Origin: Forficula auricularia
Taxonomy: Eukaryota > Arthropoda > Insecta > Dermaptera > Forficulidae
Length of the DNA: 64,000 nt
Assembly (NCBI GenBank): GCA_024734495.1
Contig: JALMQS010000061.1
Span: forward strand, 5,943,321 to 6,007,320
Reading direction: 5' to 3'
Positions 21,948 through 34,153 of the stretch are shown in pieces; the stretch's first letter is position 1, and each line of letters begins with the position of its first letter. The translations under genes were made by a program, and so were the position numbers. Below the pieces are notes generated by a model that was not told where the DNA came from, made no database searches, and saw only the letters and a program-made list of their open reading frames with translations.

Positions 21948-24900
21948 CATAATAAAGGGATAATGGACCAATATTAAGGAAAAGCTGTTGTTTTCTTTCT
22001 AGCGGATACCCAAGTTTAAAATTTAATTGCTCTTAAACGTTGCCATTCCTAAAAATAGACATTTTAAATATTTTTACAACACACTTAATCAAATCTTCTC
22101 CCATAATTTCTATCAAAGATGCATCTTTATCATTAAAAAGCACATAATAATTTATAAGTATTATTTTGAATATTTTAAAGGCAGATTGAATTAGAATTTT
22201 GTTAAATATTTTGTGAAACACCACCAACTCTAACCTAATATATTGTTAAATATTTTGTCATGTTGCATTAGCCAATAGAAATTATGAATGAAGAATAATA
22301 AATAATTAGAGTTGAAGATAGCCAAAAAGGTGCAAGTTGTTGTCATTGCAATTTATTGGGTTCACTGGTTCCAGACCTTCCAGGTCACTGCTGCCCAAAA
22401 CAACAATTTGTGAGGCGACATTTAATCGAATAGAAATTATTGAAGTAATTATAATCAATGAGATTCGTTTAAAGGACGGCGCGTGTTATAGAGTATATCA
22501 CTAAGAAAATTGTGATCGTTTTATTGTCTCCTATTAGGAAGCAAAGCGAAGTTCTAGATAATTATCCAACCAAGTACATGATTTGCTGCTTTGAACAGTT
22601 GAATTGTTTCATTGGTTGCATTACACTGGAATTGTTTAGTCCAGGCTAAGGGGGTGGTAATCACCTCTTAAGGATATATAGATTTACTGGTAAACGCAAT
22701 TTTATTTGGACAATAAAATTCCTCAATAATTTTTCACAAAAGTATGTTTCCTTTTATATTTTTGAATTTTTTATGTAAGGAAGACTAAATTATAAAACCA
22801 GGTAAAAATTTACTCTGCTCAGTTCACGTTCAAGAAATCAAGCTTTTATTATAGAATAATATGGTATAAATAAAATTTGAAATGTGGAATTAATAATTAT
22901 ACTTAAAAAGAACTTTACAGAGATATCTCACATCTTTACATTTTTTTTAATCTCACAAAAATTCTTCCCCCCCCCCCCCCACGCCCAAAATAATCAGTTA
23001 TAAAAATTTTAACACAATTATTGGTTTCGGTAAAAACCGTAAAAATGGATATTATGAATTTCAAGTTTATAACTTATTTAGTTTACAAGCTGCTCTGCTC
23101 TCGCAGATTTAGTATTGACACTAAAAATGTTCCGTTTTACGTTTCCACTAAATTTCAAAAGTTAAACATAACTATTCACCAAGAGATTGTTTGCATTGTT
23201 TTAATATATACAATTCAAAATATTTATATCTACATTCATTTTAGTGTAAGATAACATCGAGGTATTTTAGTCTCTCTCTTACATATTTGTTTGTCCGTCT
23301 ACTATAGAAGTATTGCAGCTTGTAGACTAAATAAGAAAAGATAGAGAGTTGAAATTTTCAATACTTAGTCGAAAATAAAAATAAAAAATTATGTAGGTAG
23401 GATATATGCTATTTCTAAAAGTTAACCGTGTTATTAAAATGTGATTCAATTTAAAATGACTATGTGAAAAGGCGATAAAATTGAGAATTTTTTCGAATCT
23501 GTAATTTTATTTATCATAGAAACATGAGCTAATATTCAATGTTTATTGCCATATTTCTAATCAGCATAACAAAATTAAATCGATTTACTGTTGTTATAAA
23601 GAATATTAAAAATGATGCTGTCCAGTGTAATTTAATACATAAAATAAAATGCACTAATTTTATTAACCTCTCAATAGATAATTAATAAATCAGACAACAT
23701 CTCAGAAAATAGTGGATAAAATGTTTTGTATTTACTATATATATAAAAAATATTTATTACTTTATTTTCTATTTATTTCATTTACGATCTGAATTGAAAA
23801 TTGGCCCCTTGTTTTTAAATGAGATTGGAGGAAAAATGAAAAAACTTCAATAGTGGATATATTTTTAATTTTATTTAATTGGCTTTGGGAACTAGATGGC
23901 CATTTAGCCAGTATACTCGATATACTTTCTACGAGTTTTAGAGATTTTGCAATTTTTATTTTTGTTAGACAAATATTTAAATTTAACACAAATACGGAGC
24001 TTAATAATATTCAATTTTCTGCTAAATTAAATATCATTGACTAGAGTCATTCAAAATCTTCCTATGTAACTAAAGTTTTTTCTTCTATCTAAAAGAAAAT
24101 GGCATCATGGTCCTTTTTTATGAAAGGAACAAATTAATTTGAAAATAAATTTTTCCACATTTCTAAACAGTACCTAAAGAAAAAAATTTGAAAATTTTGG
24201 ATGAATTCAATTCTCCGGACTGACCCACTAATATAGAGAAAGAAGTGATTCATTTGAAGTTTATATTATAGTAAAATTAATTACATATATTGTAGAGTTC
24301 TTACACATTATTCCTAATGAATTTGAAAATAACATTTTTATTCATGATTTATAAAAAGTCCCGTGACTATATATATCTAGGAGGATCGCATTAAAATATT
24401 CTTTAAAATCTCTTAATAGACCAGGCAATCTTTTTATTAAACGTAATTGAGATGTTAACAAAATCACAAAGATTAACCTCAAGCGGAGATCATTCATTTC
24501 CTCCACTCTTTATTAGAGTTAAGCTATTATTAAAAAGGGATATCAAAATCTTTCCATCAAATTAAAAATTATAAAACGATCATTTATCATGAAACGTGTT
24601 TATCCCCTCCAGATTGTATCTTGTTGAATAAAACAGATCCCGCCTTTTAAAAAGTAACCTATCCTCGTTGATACCAAAGGGTTGTGGTTCTGCCACCCCA
24701 TTGGTAGTGTGCAGACCGAGGCGGGGCCAAATTCACTCGGTTGGAACACATCTGTCGTTCTCGCTACCATCTAACGGAATCATTGGTAAAAAAAGTATCA
24801 TCAGGTTTGAATAAATTTTAAAATATCCTCGCTTTATTGAATCTTTTGCTACTTACTAGGTAGTTATCTGATAAAGCAGATTAAATCAAGCGATGTATTT

Positions 24901-25050
24901 TGTGCTTTGTTTTTTAAACCTTCATCGGATGCGGATCAGCAGATGACACAGACCGATCATTTTCCTCTCGAATTTGTTACAAACAAACATCAGCAGCATT
25001 TACTAGTCTTCAATAGTATCTTCCATTTTTCCGTACTTTATCTGCGAGTG
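21948..25050. other. AT-rich intergenic, no gene recognised
   Basis: Contains a 14-base C run at 22967-22980 and less AT-rich patches at 22500-22650, 24640-24780 and 24900-25070. The open frames here (22033-22227, 23021-23254, 23762-24044) are AT-driven and match nothing known. 23880-23920 shares 'gaac(t/a)agatg(g/c)ccatttagccag' with 30060-30090, a dispersed repeat scrap. Confidence 0.35.
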
Positions 25051-25389
25051 GGTCTTGCGAGGTGAAGGTTTCGACAGTTTGTATACACGTTTACAAAACA
25101 CGATATGTTTTGAAAAATTTTCAATGATCTTATTTTTTATTTTGGTGAGTTATTTTTTCATTTTTTATATCGCGAAATCTATTATCAAATGTAAAAAAGA
25201 GACAATGTGTATGTATGTGTGTTTTTCTGAAATAAAATCTTTGTGATAAACCGTGCCCGAATGTGCTATTATATGGCCCTTTTCAAATTTCAGGTTATTT
25301 GCACAGTAATCATAAAGCGTGGAAATAATAATATGATCTATTGAACCCCAAAGATATTGAAGAATTTTAAAGAATAACATTTGAAGACG

Positions 25390-25476
25390 ATGGCAAATTA
25401 TTTAGAAGATTTTGACGACCAAGGGGATACACAAGGAGAAAATGGAATCGAAATTTGTCAGGAAGATTCAGAATGA
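25390..25476 (+). other. Short acidic open frame (28 codons), unknown
   Basis: An ATG opens a run that includes NYLEDFDDQGDTQGENG and ends EDSE before a TGA. Its acidic composition is unlike random AT-rich frames here. No splice sites or homologue recognised; it may be the tail of an old transposase or chance. Confidence 0.15.
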
Positions 25477-25773
25477 TAATGTTTTTTTAATTTTTATGAC
25501 TATTTTATTTTTTTCTTAAATATTTGTTAAATTTTAAGTTGTCTTCATTTTAATATGACAAATAATATAATTACTAATATAATCAAATGATTTTTTTATT
25601 TTTTAAAAATGATGGCATTTTTCAAAGAGGGTGATTTATTCGATATTAAAATTCAAGTATTGGAAAAAAATCAAAAGTCAGTTTTTGTGAATATAAATAT
25701 AGATATTTTTTTCATAAGAGTGAATTAAAGAGGATATCTTCTCTGCTTGATCCAAATAAATAAATACACATAG

Positions 25774-26421
25774 TAGGGTGCTCTTATTTTAGATATTTTC
25801 GAATATTTACGCTGACAGGGGCTCATATGGTTAGAAATAAATAAAAAAAATATTCCCCAAGTTTCAAGGCGTCTATCTCAATTTTAACCTATATTGCTAC
25901 ACAGCGATTAAGTTTCCCATCTAAATAACATGGGGTTTTTGGCATTGAACGATCAATTTTTTATTCCGGCCAAAGTTATGGTTAAAAAAATTTGAAACTC
26001 AGTAGACTTTATCCTTATAATAGTTGCTATTCTTCGGAATTTTTGCAGATTTTTAGCTATTATAATTTTGGAGTTACATCTAGATAAAATACTGCTATAT
26101 CTTAGTATTAGGAAGTTATAGACTCCAAAATTATAATAGCTAAAAATCTGTAAAAATTCTGAGGGATAGCTACTATTATAAGGATAAAATCTACAGAGTT
26201 TCAAATTTTTCGAATCATTACTTTGGCCGAAATAAAAAATTGATCGTTCAATACCAAAAACCTCATGTTATTTAGATGAGAAACTTAATCGCTGTGTAGC
26301 ACTAGGTTAATATTGAGCTAGAGACTTGAAACTTGGGGGATAATTTTTTTATTTATTTCTAACAAGATGAGCCCCTGTCAACGTAAATATTTGAAAATAT
26401 CCAATAATAAGGAGCACCCTA
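25774..26421. mobile_element. Tc1/mariner-like fold-back MITE, about 300-bp arms
   Basis: A 648-bp inverted repeat. TA at each end flanks termini GGGTGCTC(T/C)TATT. The arms stay closely complementary over about 300 bp each, with a loop of roughly 45 bp near 26075-26115. TA plus long inverted arms fits a Tc1/mariner-derived MITE. It has split an older repeat: 'ctgcttgatccaaataaa' lies at its left and 'aatagatatatc' at its right. Confidence 0.8.
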
Positions 26422-27738
26422 ACACATAAATAGATATATCAAAAACAATTATACATTTTCATACATTTATATAATTTTATTTTTTCGAGTCTATAATTTT
26501 GATGGCTTCATCTTCTAGCTTTTTTAAATATTACATTTGTGTTTCTTTTTATCATAAATCTCTCGAAGGTATAACCAAAGTATAGAAGGCATTAAAATAT
26601 GAGTGAGCTACAACTAAAATTTCCCTATTAAATCCACACTGTAAAATTTGCTGTCCCTAGGTATCGCTTCTCGCATGTCATATTCTAAATCCGCTCTTGA
26701 GTAATTTAACTCGAAATCTAATGTAATTTCTTGTTTTATTTTGTTTTTATCACTTTTAATTTAACAAGATTATTTATTCTTCATTTGACTAAAATTTGAT
26801 TCTGATATTTTCCTCTATTTTACCTTCATTTGGGAACAATCAGAACCATCATCAGAATATCCCGACGGATTTTATTGGAGTTTATGACAGATCATATTTT
26901 GCGCTTTAGTGTTTTGTGCATTCACATAGTAAATGTCATAAGCTTTGAATGTCCCATGAGAAATGCAACAACTTATTTACAACATAAAGAGTAGCTTGTG
27001 AATTTAATTTGAAATATTAAAATAGAGCACTAGCACAAGTCCATTGAGAATGCTGTCAAGTCTTTAAGGACTTAATCGTTTTTCATAAATTCATTTCATT
27101 CAACTTTTAACTCTCTATTAAACGCTGAAAAGGTCGCTTTAAAAATTTAATTTGTTCCCTTTAAGTTGTTTCCCTCAATTTCGTTCTTCTTCTCCAACAT
27201 GACTTTTAATGTTTTATTCGCCATTCTCTTCTACTTCCATTAATATTAAAACTTGTTAGACCAAAAGTTCATAGTTTATTAATTGTCGATTCAAAAAGAA
27301 AGAGAAAAAAGAGAAAAAAGTTAATATTTGAAAATCACTGGGTGCTTTTTAATTTAGGTTTGAAATTCTTTCAGAGAAAAACAAACTCTCCACTTAAATT
27401 TAATAAGGGCAGCAATTAATAAAAAAAAGTTTTTTTTTATTTGAATTTTCGAATATTTAATAGTAAAATTAATTAAATTCAGATATACAAAACTTTGGAA
27501 TAAAAATATTGACTTGAATCTAATAAAGAAAAATGTATAGATATTAAAAAAAACTCAAAGAAACGAGTCAATCAAGTCAGTTGTTATTTATTTATTTCTC
27601 GGCTGTTAATAAATTTGAATTTATCTTTATAATATTTTTTTCTCTCTAATTTTAAAAGACCATTTTCTAATTTTTAATTATTAAACAAAGGAAGTTGAAT
27701 GGGTAGTGTAGCTAAATAATTTTAATAATAAATTGCCG
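26422..27738. other. AT-rich intergenic, no gene recognised
   Basis: No open frame or repeat terminus that I can support. Confidence 0.35.
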
Positions 27739-27900
27739 AGGGGTGAACCGCGATTTGAATTAGGTGTACACCGCCTTTGGAATTATGTGGAATTATTTTG
27801 GAATTCATTAGATAATAGGCCTTCATTTATTGTATTTTACTTGGAAATGAAAGTGGAAGTGGAAGTAGGTGTACACGATATTAGGTCGCGGTTCACCCCT
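27739..27900. mobile_element. Small MITE, copy 2 (AGGGGTGAACCGCGA ends)
   Basis: 162 bp with matching inverted ends AGGGGTGAACCGCGA and TCGCGGTTCACCCCT, better preserved than the copy at 21785. Internally 'gaattaggtgtacac' and 'aggtgtacacgatatt' are mirrored. The open frame at 27733-27921 is its shadow. Confidence 0.78.
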
Positions 27901-28164
27901 AGTAAATTACCTATACACTGAGAAAATATAAAAAGAGATAATAAATATTGTTTTTGCCCTCTAATTTTGCAAAAAATAATTAGTTTGAGGGGTATTTCAA
28001 GGTGCATTGCTTGATTCATTATTGACTCTCGCTGGATGGCGATCGTAGCCAAAGATAAGTATTTGTCAGAAGTCAAGTCTTGAAAGAAAGATTAAAGACT
28101 GCAGGATTATCGAAATAAGGGAACTGAAAGTAAGGATGGTTCACTTTTATTGTCTCCTTCAACA

Positions 28165-29029
28165 TTTTTATTCGATTTAAATATTTTAACTGGAAACTTT
28201 CTGATTGAATGTATGGCACTGAACTGAAAGAAATATTTAATAATGTCTCTTTATAATAATTTCATAAAAATTATCTACCCAGAAATAAATATCCCTCCTG
28301 GCTTAACAATAATTATTCACTTTTTAGAAATATGAATGAATTTACATATACCTACCTAAAGCTATTTTCGAGAATAAAATTCACTAAAAGCAAAATTATA
28401 AGCTCAACTATCAGGTGACAAAAATAACCAAGTTTAGAATAATTAAAAATTATTTTCATCTCATATTTCCATTTTTTAAATATTTATTATTTCAGTAATT
28501 AAAAATAATTAATCTAGAAAAATGACTAAAAATTGCGTGGATAGAATGATCTCTCTTTCTTTATAGCAGCTAACGCAAGGATTCAAACACAAGTTCAGAC
28601 GTGCAGCAAAGGAAATGTTTCCAAATACAAGCCCAGACCTGTTTTAGACTAGTAGAAGTTAATTTCTTAATTTCTATTAGTCTAGGAATGGCCTTTTGAC
28701 TATTGCACTTGGACTAATTCGATACTCCTTATTATATATAGACAGAACATTCAATTAATTCAATAATTTGGAAATGTTAAGAAATAATTAAGCTCGATAT
28801 ACATATTTCTAAAAGACTTCCAATTGCTAATAGAAGTAGATAAATTATTTAAAAACAAAATTCTGAGTGAAAAGAACTCAAAGATTATAATGCTATAATA
28901 TTTTAGCTTTTTTGTCTTGATGGATATCATTATTCTACATTACTAGTTATATTTTTTTATTAACAAATATCAATGGGATTAATAAATTTTATATGGGGCC
29001 CGTGTAAGCCAAAAGGTTGGACAACCCTG
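28165..29029 (+). mobile_element. hAT element fragment with transposase trace
   Basis: 28165-28330 is the same sequence as the transposase trace at 58244-58430 (LIECMA, ELKEIFNNV, KIIYPEINIPPG in broken frame). The right end at 29029 reads GGTTGGACAACCCTG, a hAT terminus, followed by TTCTAGAG. The left terminus is missing. 28500-28700 contains a dispersed word 'tctaggaa(t/c)ggccttttgac' also present at 51.9 kb. Confidence 0.6.
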
Positions 29030-29169
29030 TTCTAGAGTGTAAAGAAAATGCTTGGAAATATCTCTTCGCAGGTGTAGGTCATAGAAAGATTAACGAATCT
29101 AAAGTTCATGACTTCATTTTTTGAATATCAATATTCAAATGAAAAATATTTTATTAATATAATACATTA

Positions 29170-29364
29170 GTGGATAGTAATACCTATGACGAATTCAATA
29201 TTATTGAATCGTATGTTGACGATGATAACTTCCTATATTCAACGATAACAAAAGAGTGGCAGTTTGACAATTTAAATTGTTCTACTCAGGATCTTGAATA
29301 TAAGTTCGAAACTAACACAATTCGATTAGGACGAATAACTCGACAACATTATCGAAATACGTAG
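29170..29364 (+). other. Orphan exon-like open frame, unknown
   Basis: 64 codons of protein-like composition, rich in Asp, Glu, Asn and Tyr (DSNTYDEFNIIESYVDDDN; later IRLGRITRQHYRNT) with mixed third-base use, unlike the Lys/Phe/Ile-rich noise frames nearby. It begins right after ACATTAG, which could be a splice acceptor, and ends in TAG immediately before GTAATA. There is no ATG start. It might be a terminal exon of an unknown gene or a piece of transposon coding sequence. I do not recognise a family. Confidence 0.28.
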
Positions 29365-29499
29365 GTAATAATAACATAGGTCTACAAATTTAATTTTTGA
29401 AGAATTCTTCGTATTATTGAGTAATATTCTGATTCCGGACACCCAAATACAGTACTTATAAATTGCAATTTACAAACATTCTATACTATAAAGTAAAGA

Positions 29500-29755
29500 A
29501 AAAATATAAAATTTGTAGGTATTTCACTAAAAATAAAAGACAAGATGCTTATTAGCATGACATGACTCTATATTTCGTGTACGAGCCCATCTTCAGGAGT
29601 TCACAGAGAAAACCTGAAGATGGGCTCGTACCCCAAAATATATATAGAGTCATGTCATGCTAACAAGCATCTTGTCTTTATATTTTGTGAAACCTACCTA
29701 GAATTTTATATTTTGAAATTTTTTTTTACTTTATTAAATATGTTTCATCAAGAAT
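29500..29755. repeat. Fold-back palindrome with hammerhead-like cores in both arms
   Basis: Arms of about 95 bp ('gacaagatgctt(a/g)ttagcatgacatgactcta') mirror each other around 29600-29610. Minus-strand core at 29573-29596 (CTGAAGA ... GAAA) and plus-strand core at 29614-29638 (CTGAAGA, GGG with CCC, AAAA instead of GAAA). The outer parts include 'gtaggtatttcac' and its mirror, and 'atgtttcatcaagaatctaggaccattctctc', which pairs in style with the 2.7-kb copy. Confidence 0.75.
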
Positions 29756-30765
29756 CTAGGACCATTCTCTCTTAAACAAAATTGTATACTATATTTGCAT
29801 ATTTTGAAATTTTCAATTTCTTTCCCCTTCAAACCCCACTTATTCAAAAAGTAAGATTTTAATATTTTTTATTTTATTTATTTTTTTCAATGCTCCGAGA
29901 AGAAAATCAGATTTTAAAAAAATTATAAAAAAGCCACAATTAGAAGTAGGTATGTGTTCAGGCCAAAGTATTGTAGGTTGAGTCTCTTAAATACCTCTTA
30001 ATCGTGATTGGTTCTTGCTTTGATATGTAGGTTTTTTTTTCTTTTCTTTTATTGGCCTCGGGAACATAGATGCCCATTTAGCCAGCCGATCGTATAGATA
30101 TGTAGGTATCTCAAAAAGAATCTTATTTTTGGATAGAGCAGTCGAAAATATATAGGAATCACATAAAATTACTCAAACAACTTTTTAATCGCAGACCTGT
30201 GTAATCGATATTTGAGTTGCTCAGATACGCATAAGTCCATAAAGTGGTGTTTTTTAAATCCTTTCCCCATGAGAAAACATACTAAAAAGAAACAAAATAC
30301 GATCTACTGAAGAAAATAGAAACAAAGAATAAAGCCTTTTGTACAAAAAATAATAAAGATCATTCGCTGGATAAGAATTTATGAAAATTTAGAAATTTTC
30401 TAAAAGTGTACTTAACCGCATTCACTTAGCCTCATTTAAGAGGAAATCAATATGAATGTCTTCCTTTTGATGCAATGATTCAGTCTTTCTCAAAACGATA
30501 CATTTAGATATTTTGTATTGATATAAGAGCTGATTTGGGCTAAAATCAAAACCGAAAATTAGAGAAGATGGTTACAAATTTGAAAATTGAACCCTTTGTC
30601 CAATTTGGACCAAATTTTGTATAAGTACTTAGCTTAAAGGCCTTAAAGATATATTAGTTCTAACAATAGTTTATTTATTGTCTTGCTTAGTGAAATTACT
30701 TGTATTGGAAATTATACAGGATAGCTTAACTAATTCAAGTCATCTGATTGGTTTATTTGGATACG
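29756..30765. other. AT-rich intergenic, no gene recognised
   Basis: Only a dispersed scrap near 30048-30095 ('ttggcctcgggaacatagatg') stands out. Confidence 0.35.
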
Positions 30766-31390
30766 AAATAAGATGACGTGTTCTGATATGGTCATCCACT
30801 TGACTTTACCATACAATCTGGCCCTCACTTATATTTAATATTTAATAAAATTATTTACAATCATGTAGGGGAGGGGGTTAGTTTTTGCATTTTTATACTC
30901 CTGGGGGCCCACTGATTATGTATACAAAATTTGGTTGAGTTTGGTACAAGGGCCTAGATTTTCATTTTTTGACCTCTACACCCCTCCCCCCCATTTTGGG
31001 TGGTTAGCTTTTGCATTTTTAGATTACTGTGGGCCTAATTATTATGTGTACGTAAATTTGGTTGAGTTTGGTACAAGGGCCTTAGTTTTCATTTTTTTAC
31101 CTACACCCTCCCCCATTTTGGGCTGTTAGCTTTTTGCATTTTTAGACTTCTGGGGTCCTAATGATTATGTGTACAAAATTTGGCTGAGTTTGGTAAATGG
31201 CCAAGATTTTCATTTTTTTGACCCTACACCCCCTCCACCCCCATTTTGGGCGGCTAGTTTTTGCATTTTAGACTTCTGGGGTCCCACTGATTATGTATAC
31301 AAAATTTGGTTGAGTTTGCAAATGGCCAAGATTTTCTATTTTTTGACCCTACACCCCCCCCCCCCCCATTTCGGGCGGTCAGTTAAAATA
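30766..31390 (-). mobile_element. Family A dispersed element, copy (inverted, truncated)
   Basis: The left part is the inverse of the family A right end: GACGTGTTCTGATATGG, CATCCACTTGACTTTACC. Four tandem units of about 120 bp follow (landmark AAATTTGGTTGAGTTTG at about 30928, 31045, 31177 and 31302), each ending in a C-run; the longest is at 31354-31367. The units give the spurious Pro-rich open frames at 30935-31411. The other end of family A is missing. Confidence 0.75.
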
Positions 31391-32627
31391 CTAAGCAGTA
31401 ACTATTACTAATTCTCATAATTTTTTTATTTCGTATCGGCAATTTCTGTCTCTAAGTCCCACTTGTAAAATAATGACTTGACTCTGTGTGTTCGGAACGC
31501 CTCGTAATTATTGCACTTTCTTGTCGCTCATAATACCACCAAAGATATCTATAACCTAAATTAAATTAGTAAACACGCTAGAAGCAAGCGCAAAATGTAA
31601 TTATAATCAGAGAGCCATTTCTGTAATACAATATACAGGTTGGTTGGCATAATTAAAACACCCGAGTCTATTAAATCTTGAAAGCTCTAAGCAACATGCA
31701 GATCGTTTAGTTTTTAGATAGGAAACCATTCAAGATTATCTGCGCTTGGCATATTTACCATACAATCTCAATCTTATTGCTTGTATTCTACTGAAAGTGG
31801 GCAAGCCTAAAATAAGATATGGCGGTTTCGATCCTTTATTGTTTATTAGAATCATAACGTAAAGGTTTCTGTTATATTTGTTATTGTTTATATATGCGTA
31901 AAATTAATTCTAATTTTGTTGTTTATTAAATTAAACAGGACTTTTTACCTTTTTGCACGTCTTGAGGTTTTATTGCACTGTAAAAGCTGGAGAAATTCGG
32001 ATTTTAGTAATCATGCTTGATTCTTCTTCTTTTAGTCAACTCTACTTTCAGAGGCTTTCGGGTAACTCAGAGTATTGAATTGACTCAAATTCGTTTTCAT
32101 TTTTTAATCGTTTTTAAAGATGCTTCAAAAAGTGAAGAAAAATTATTTTAAAGTAGATATGGTTTTTTACCTGTTAATCTTTTTGTCTGGATTTTGATAA
32201 CCCATGAACTTAAAAAATTGTTGTGATGTCAAAATATTGTATTTTCAAGACAAAAAACTGATTAGTTTTTATCTTTTTCTACCTTCAGAATTCCCAATTT
32301 AAAAATTCAGACAATTATAAAAAAGTAAAAAAAAAAAATCAATTTGTTCAATGAGGAGCTATATAATTTGTTAACAAGTTTGTATTTTAATAAACTGTAA
32401 CTTGATTGTAATTTTAAACTTTTTAAACCAAACTATTCGCTGACGAAAATTGCCAAAACACAAAAATTTGCGTAAAGTGTGCCGAGTCTTGAAAAAGTAT
32501 TCTCATCCCTTCGATTTAATTTTCTATCTTAATATTGTTTTGTTTTGATATTTTTCATTCCTTTTAAGCAAACGAAATTACATATTTAAAATATTACAGT
32601 TTTTACATCACTAACTGATTTTGAATA
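31391..32627. other. AT-rich intergenic, no gene recognised
   Basis: Around 32450-32500 there is a scrap of a dispersed repeat ('attgccaaaacac', 'tgccgagtcttgaaaaagt') also seen near 52030 and 61460. Confidence 0.35.
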
Positions 32628-32916
32628 CAGTAGAGTCCCGAAAACTCGGCCTAATGTGGACCGAAGGGTGGCCGAGTTTGTGAAAATGCCGGGTTATCGG
32701 GAATGGGGTTAAAAAAGAATAAGTACGAGTGTTTCCTCAGAAAATACAGTACTGTACTTGTTGTATGTATTGTTTGCTTGAGAATACAACCGAGAATAAA
32801 CTGCCCAAATATCCTTAAACAAAGGAAAAGTAGGTACTTTATGAAGGCATAGAGCCTTTACTACATGAAATAGGGGTTTTTTCGCCCTGCCAGGGTGTGG
32901 CCGAGTTTTCGAACTG
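32628..32916. mobile_element. pogo/Tigger-like MITE
   Basis: 289 bp between TA dinucleotides (32626-32627, 32917-32918). The left end is CAGTAGAGTCCCGAAAACTC; the right end, inverted, is CAGTTCGAAAACTCGGCC. CAGT termini, 'AAAACTCGGCC' and TA duplication are typical of the pogo/Tigger group. The interior is non-coding. Confidence 0.8.
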
Positions 32917-33607
32917 TATATATTTTAACTACAAATGGCAAGGTAAAAACTAAAATGAGTGTTTATTTTTTTAACAATTATTTTTATTATTATTTATTGT
33001 TATTTTTTTTTTATTTAATTTATAATAAATTTGATAAATCCTTTATGTGACTGGCATTTTCGGAAAAGACATTTACCTTTGATATTCCATCTCAAAGGCC
33101 TAACAGACAAGAAGAAGATTTCGAGAAGTCATTAGACACTTTTCAAAAAATCTTTTGAATTATATAGATCTCTATGTGTTGTACATATTTGAAGTTTTAA
33201 AGCTTAAAGCGGAACGTTTGTAAGGGACACGGAGCTTTCTCTTTAGCTACGCCACCCTGCCTTCTTGCAACGACATTGACAAATTGAATCTTATTTAAAG
33301 CGTGATTTTGAATAAATTAATTTTTAATCCAATGATAGGAGTCTGGATGTCGGAAATTTGATATTATTCAAGCTGTTTTAAGGTTTTAATGGCAATATTA
33401 GCATTGGAAAGATTTGGAAAACTAAACAAAATTAAAAATAATAATAAAATAGATACGTAATTATTTTTTTGACCTAAAGGTTTACACGATTTAATAAAAA
33501 AAAAATTAAAAAAAAATACTAATATTTAGATTCAATTCCAATATAAAATAATCAAAATAGATCTATTAGAAAGACAGTAAAATTTTTCAAATGTCCGCGA
33601 TAACTTA

Positions 33608-33870
33608 ACCATATTTAATACTGAAGGATACAATAAAAGAGTGTGTCTTCTGCTGGAATTATAAATTTTATTTGGCGACGAGACTAGTTTCGAAAGCTTT
33701 TCTTGCCTCTCTCTTCATCAGTCTATAATATTACAATTGATGAAGAAGGCAAACTCCTCGAAACTATAGTCTCATTATAAATAAAATTTATAATTCCAGC
33801 AGAAGGCAACAGCCTTTCATTGTATCGCTTCAACTATATAAAAATTCTGCTACTCTTTCAGCACAAAAAC
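33608..33870. repeat. Fold-back repeat with hammerhead-like cores in both arms
   Basis: Left arm 'gatacaat(a/g)aaag...cttctgctggaattataaatttta' is mirrored at the right. Minus-strand core 33688-33721: CTGATGA, A, GAGAG pairing with CTTTC, GAAAC, then TA, GTC. Plus-strand core 33737-33763: TTGATGA, weak stem, GAAAC, TATA, GTC. A second copy is at 47815-47940 and a scrap at 7345-7405. Confidence 0.75.
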
Positions 33871-33946
33871 TTTCAATTCATATTTGATAGTTTTTTTTAA
33901 TTAACCTCATTTCAGTGAGAGGTTCCAGGCTCCGAACCTTTCATTT

Positions 33947-34153
33947 TAATCAATAGAGTAAAGGGTGTGTAGTTTCACAGTGAATGAAATAAAAACTCAA
34001 AGAGGTTTATACAAAGTTTGTATAAACCTCTTTGAGTTTTATTTCATTCGCGTGAAACTACACACCCTTTAATCTATTAATCAACGTTTGTATAAACCTC
34101 TTTGAGTTTTATTTCATTCACTGTGAAACTACACACCCTTTACTCTATTAACT
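33947..34153. repeat. Triplicated inverted/direct repeat of about 67 bp
   Basis: The unit ('gtgtgtagtttcac(a)gtgaatgaaataaaa', 'ctcaaagaggtttataca') occurs once at 33947-34013 and twice in inverse orientation at 34014-34082 and 34087-34153. It can form a perfect long hairpin in two alternative pairings. Confidence 0.8.

Noticed and set aside
30935..31411. Pro-rich open frames suggesting a small repeat protein
   Set aside because: They are translations of the family A 120-bp units with C-runs; the same units read in other frames and orientations elsewhere (58.9 kb) give unrelated peptides.
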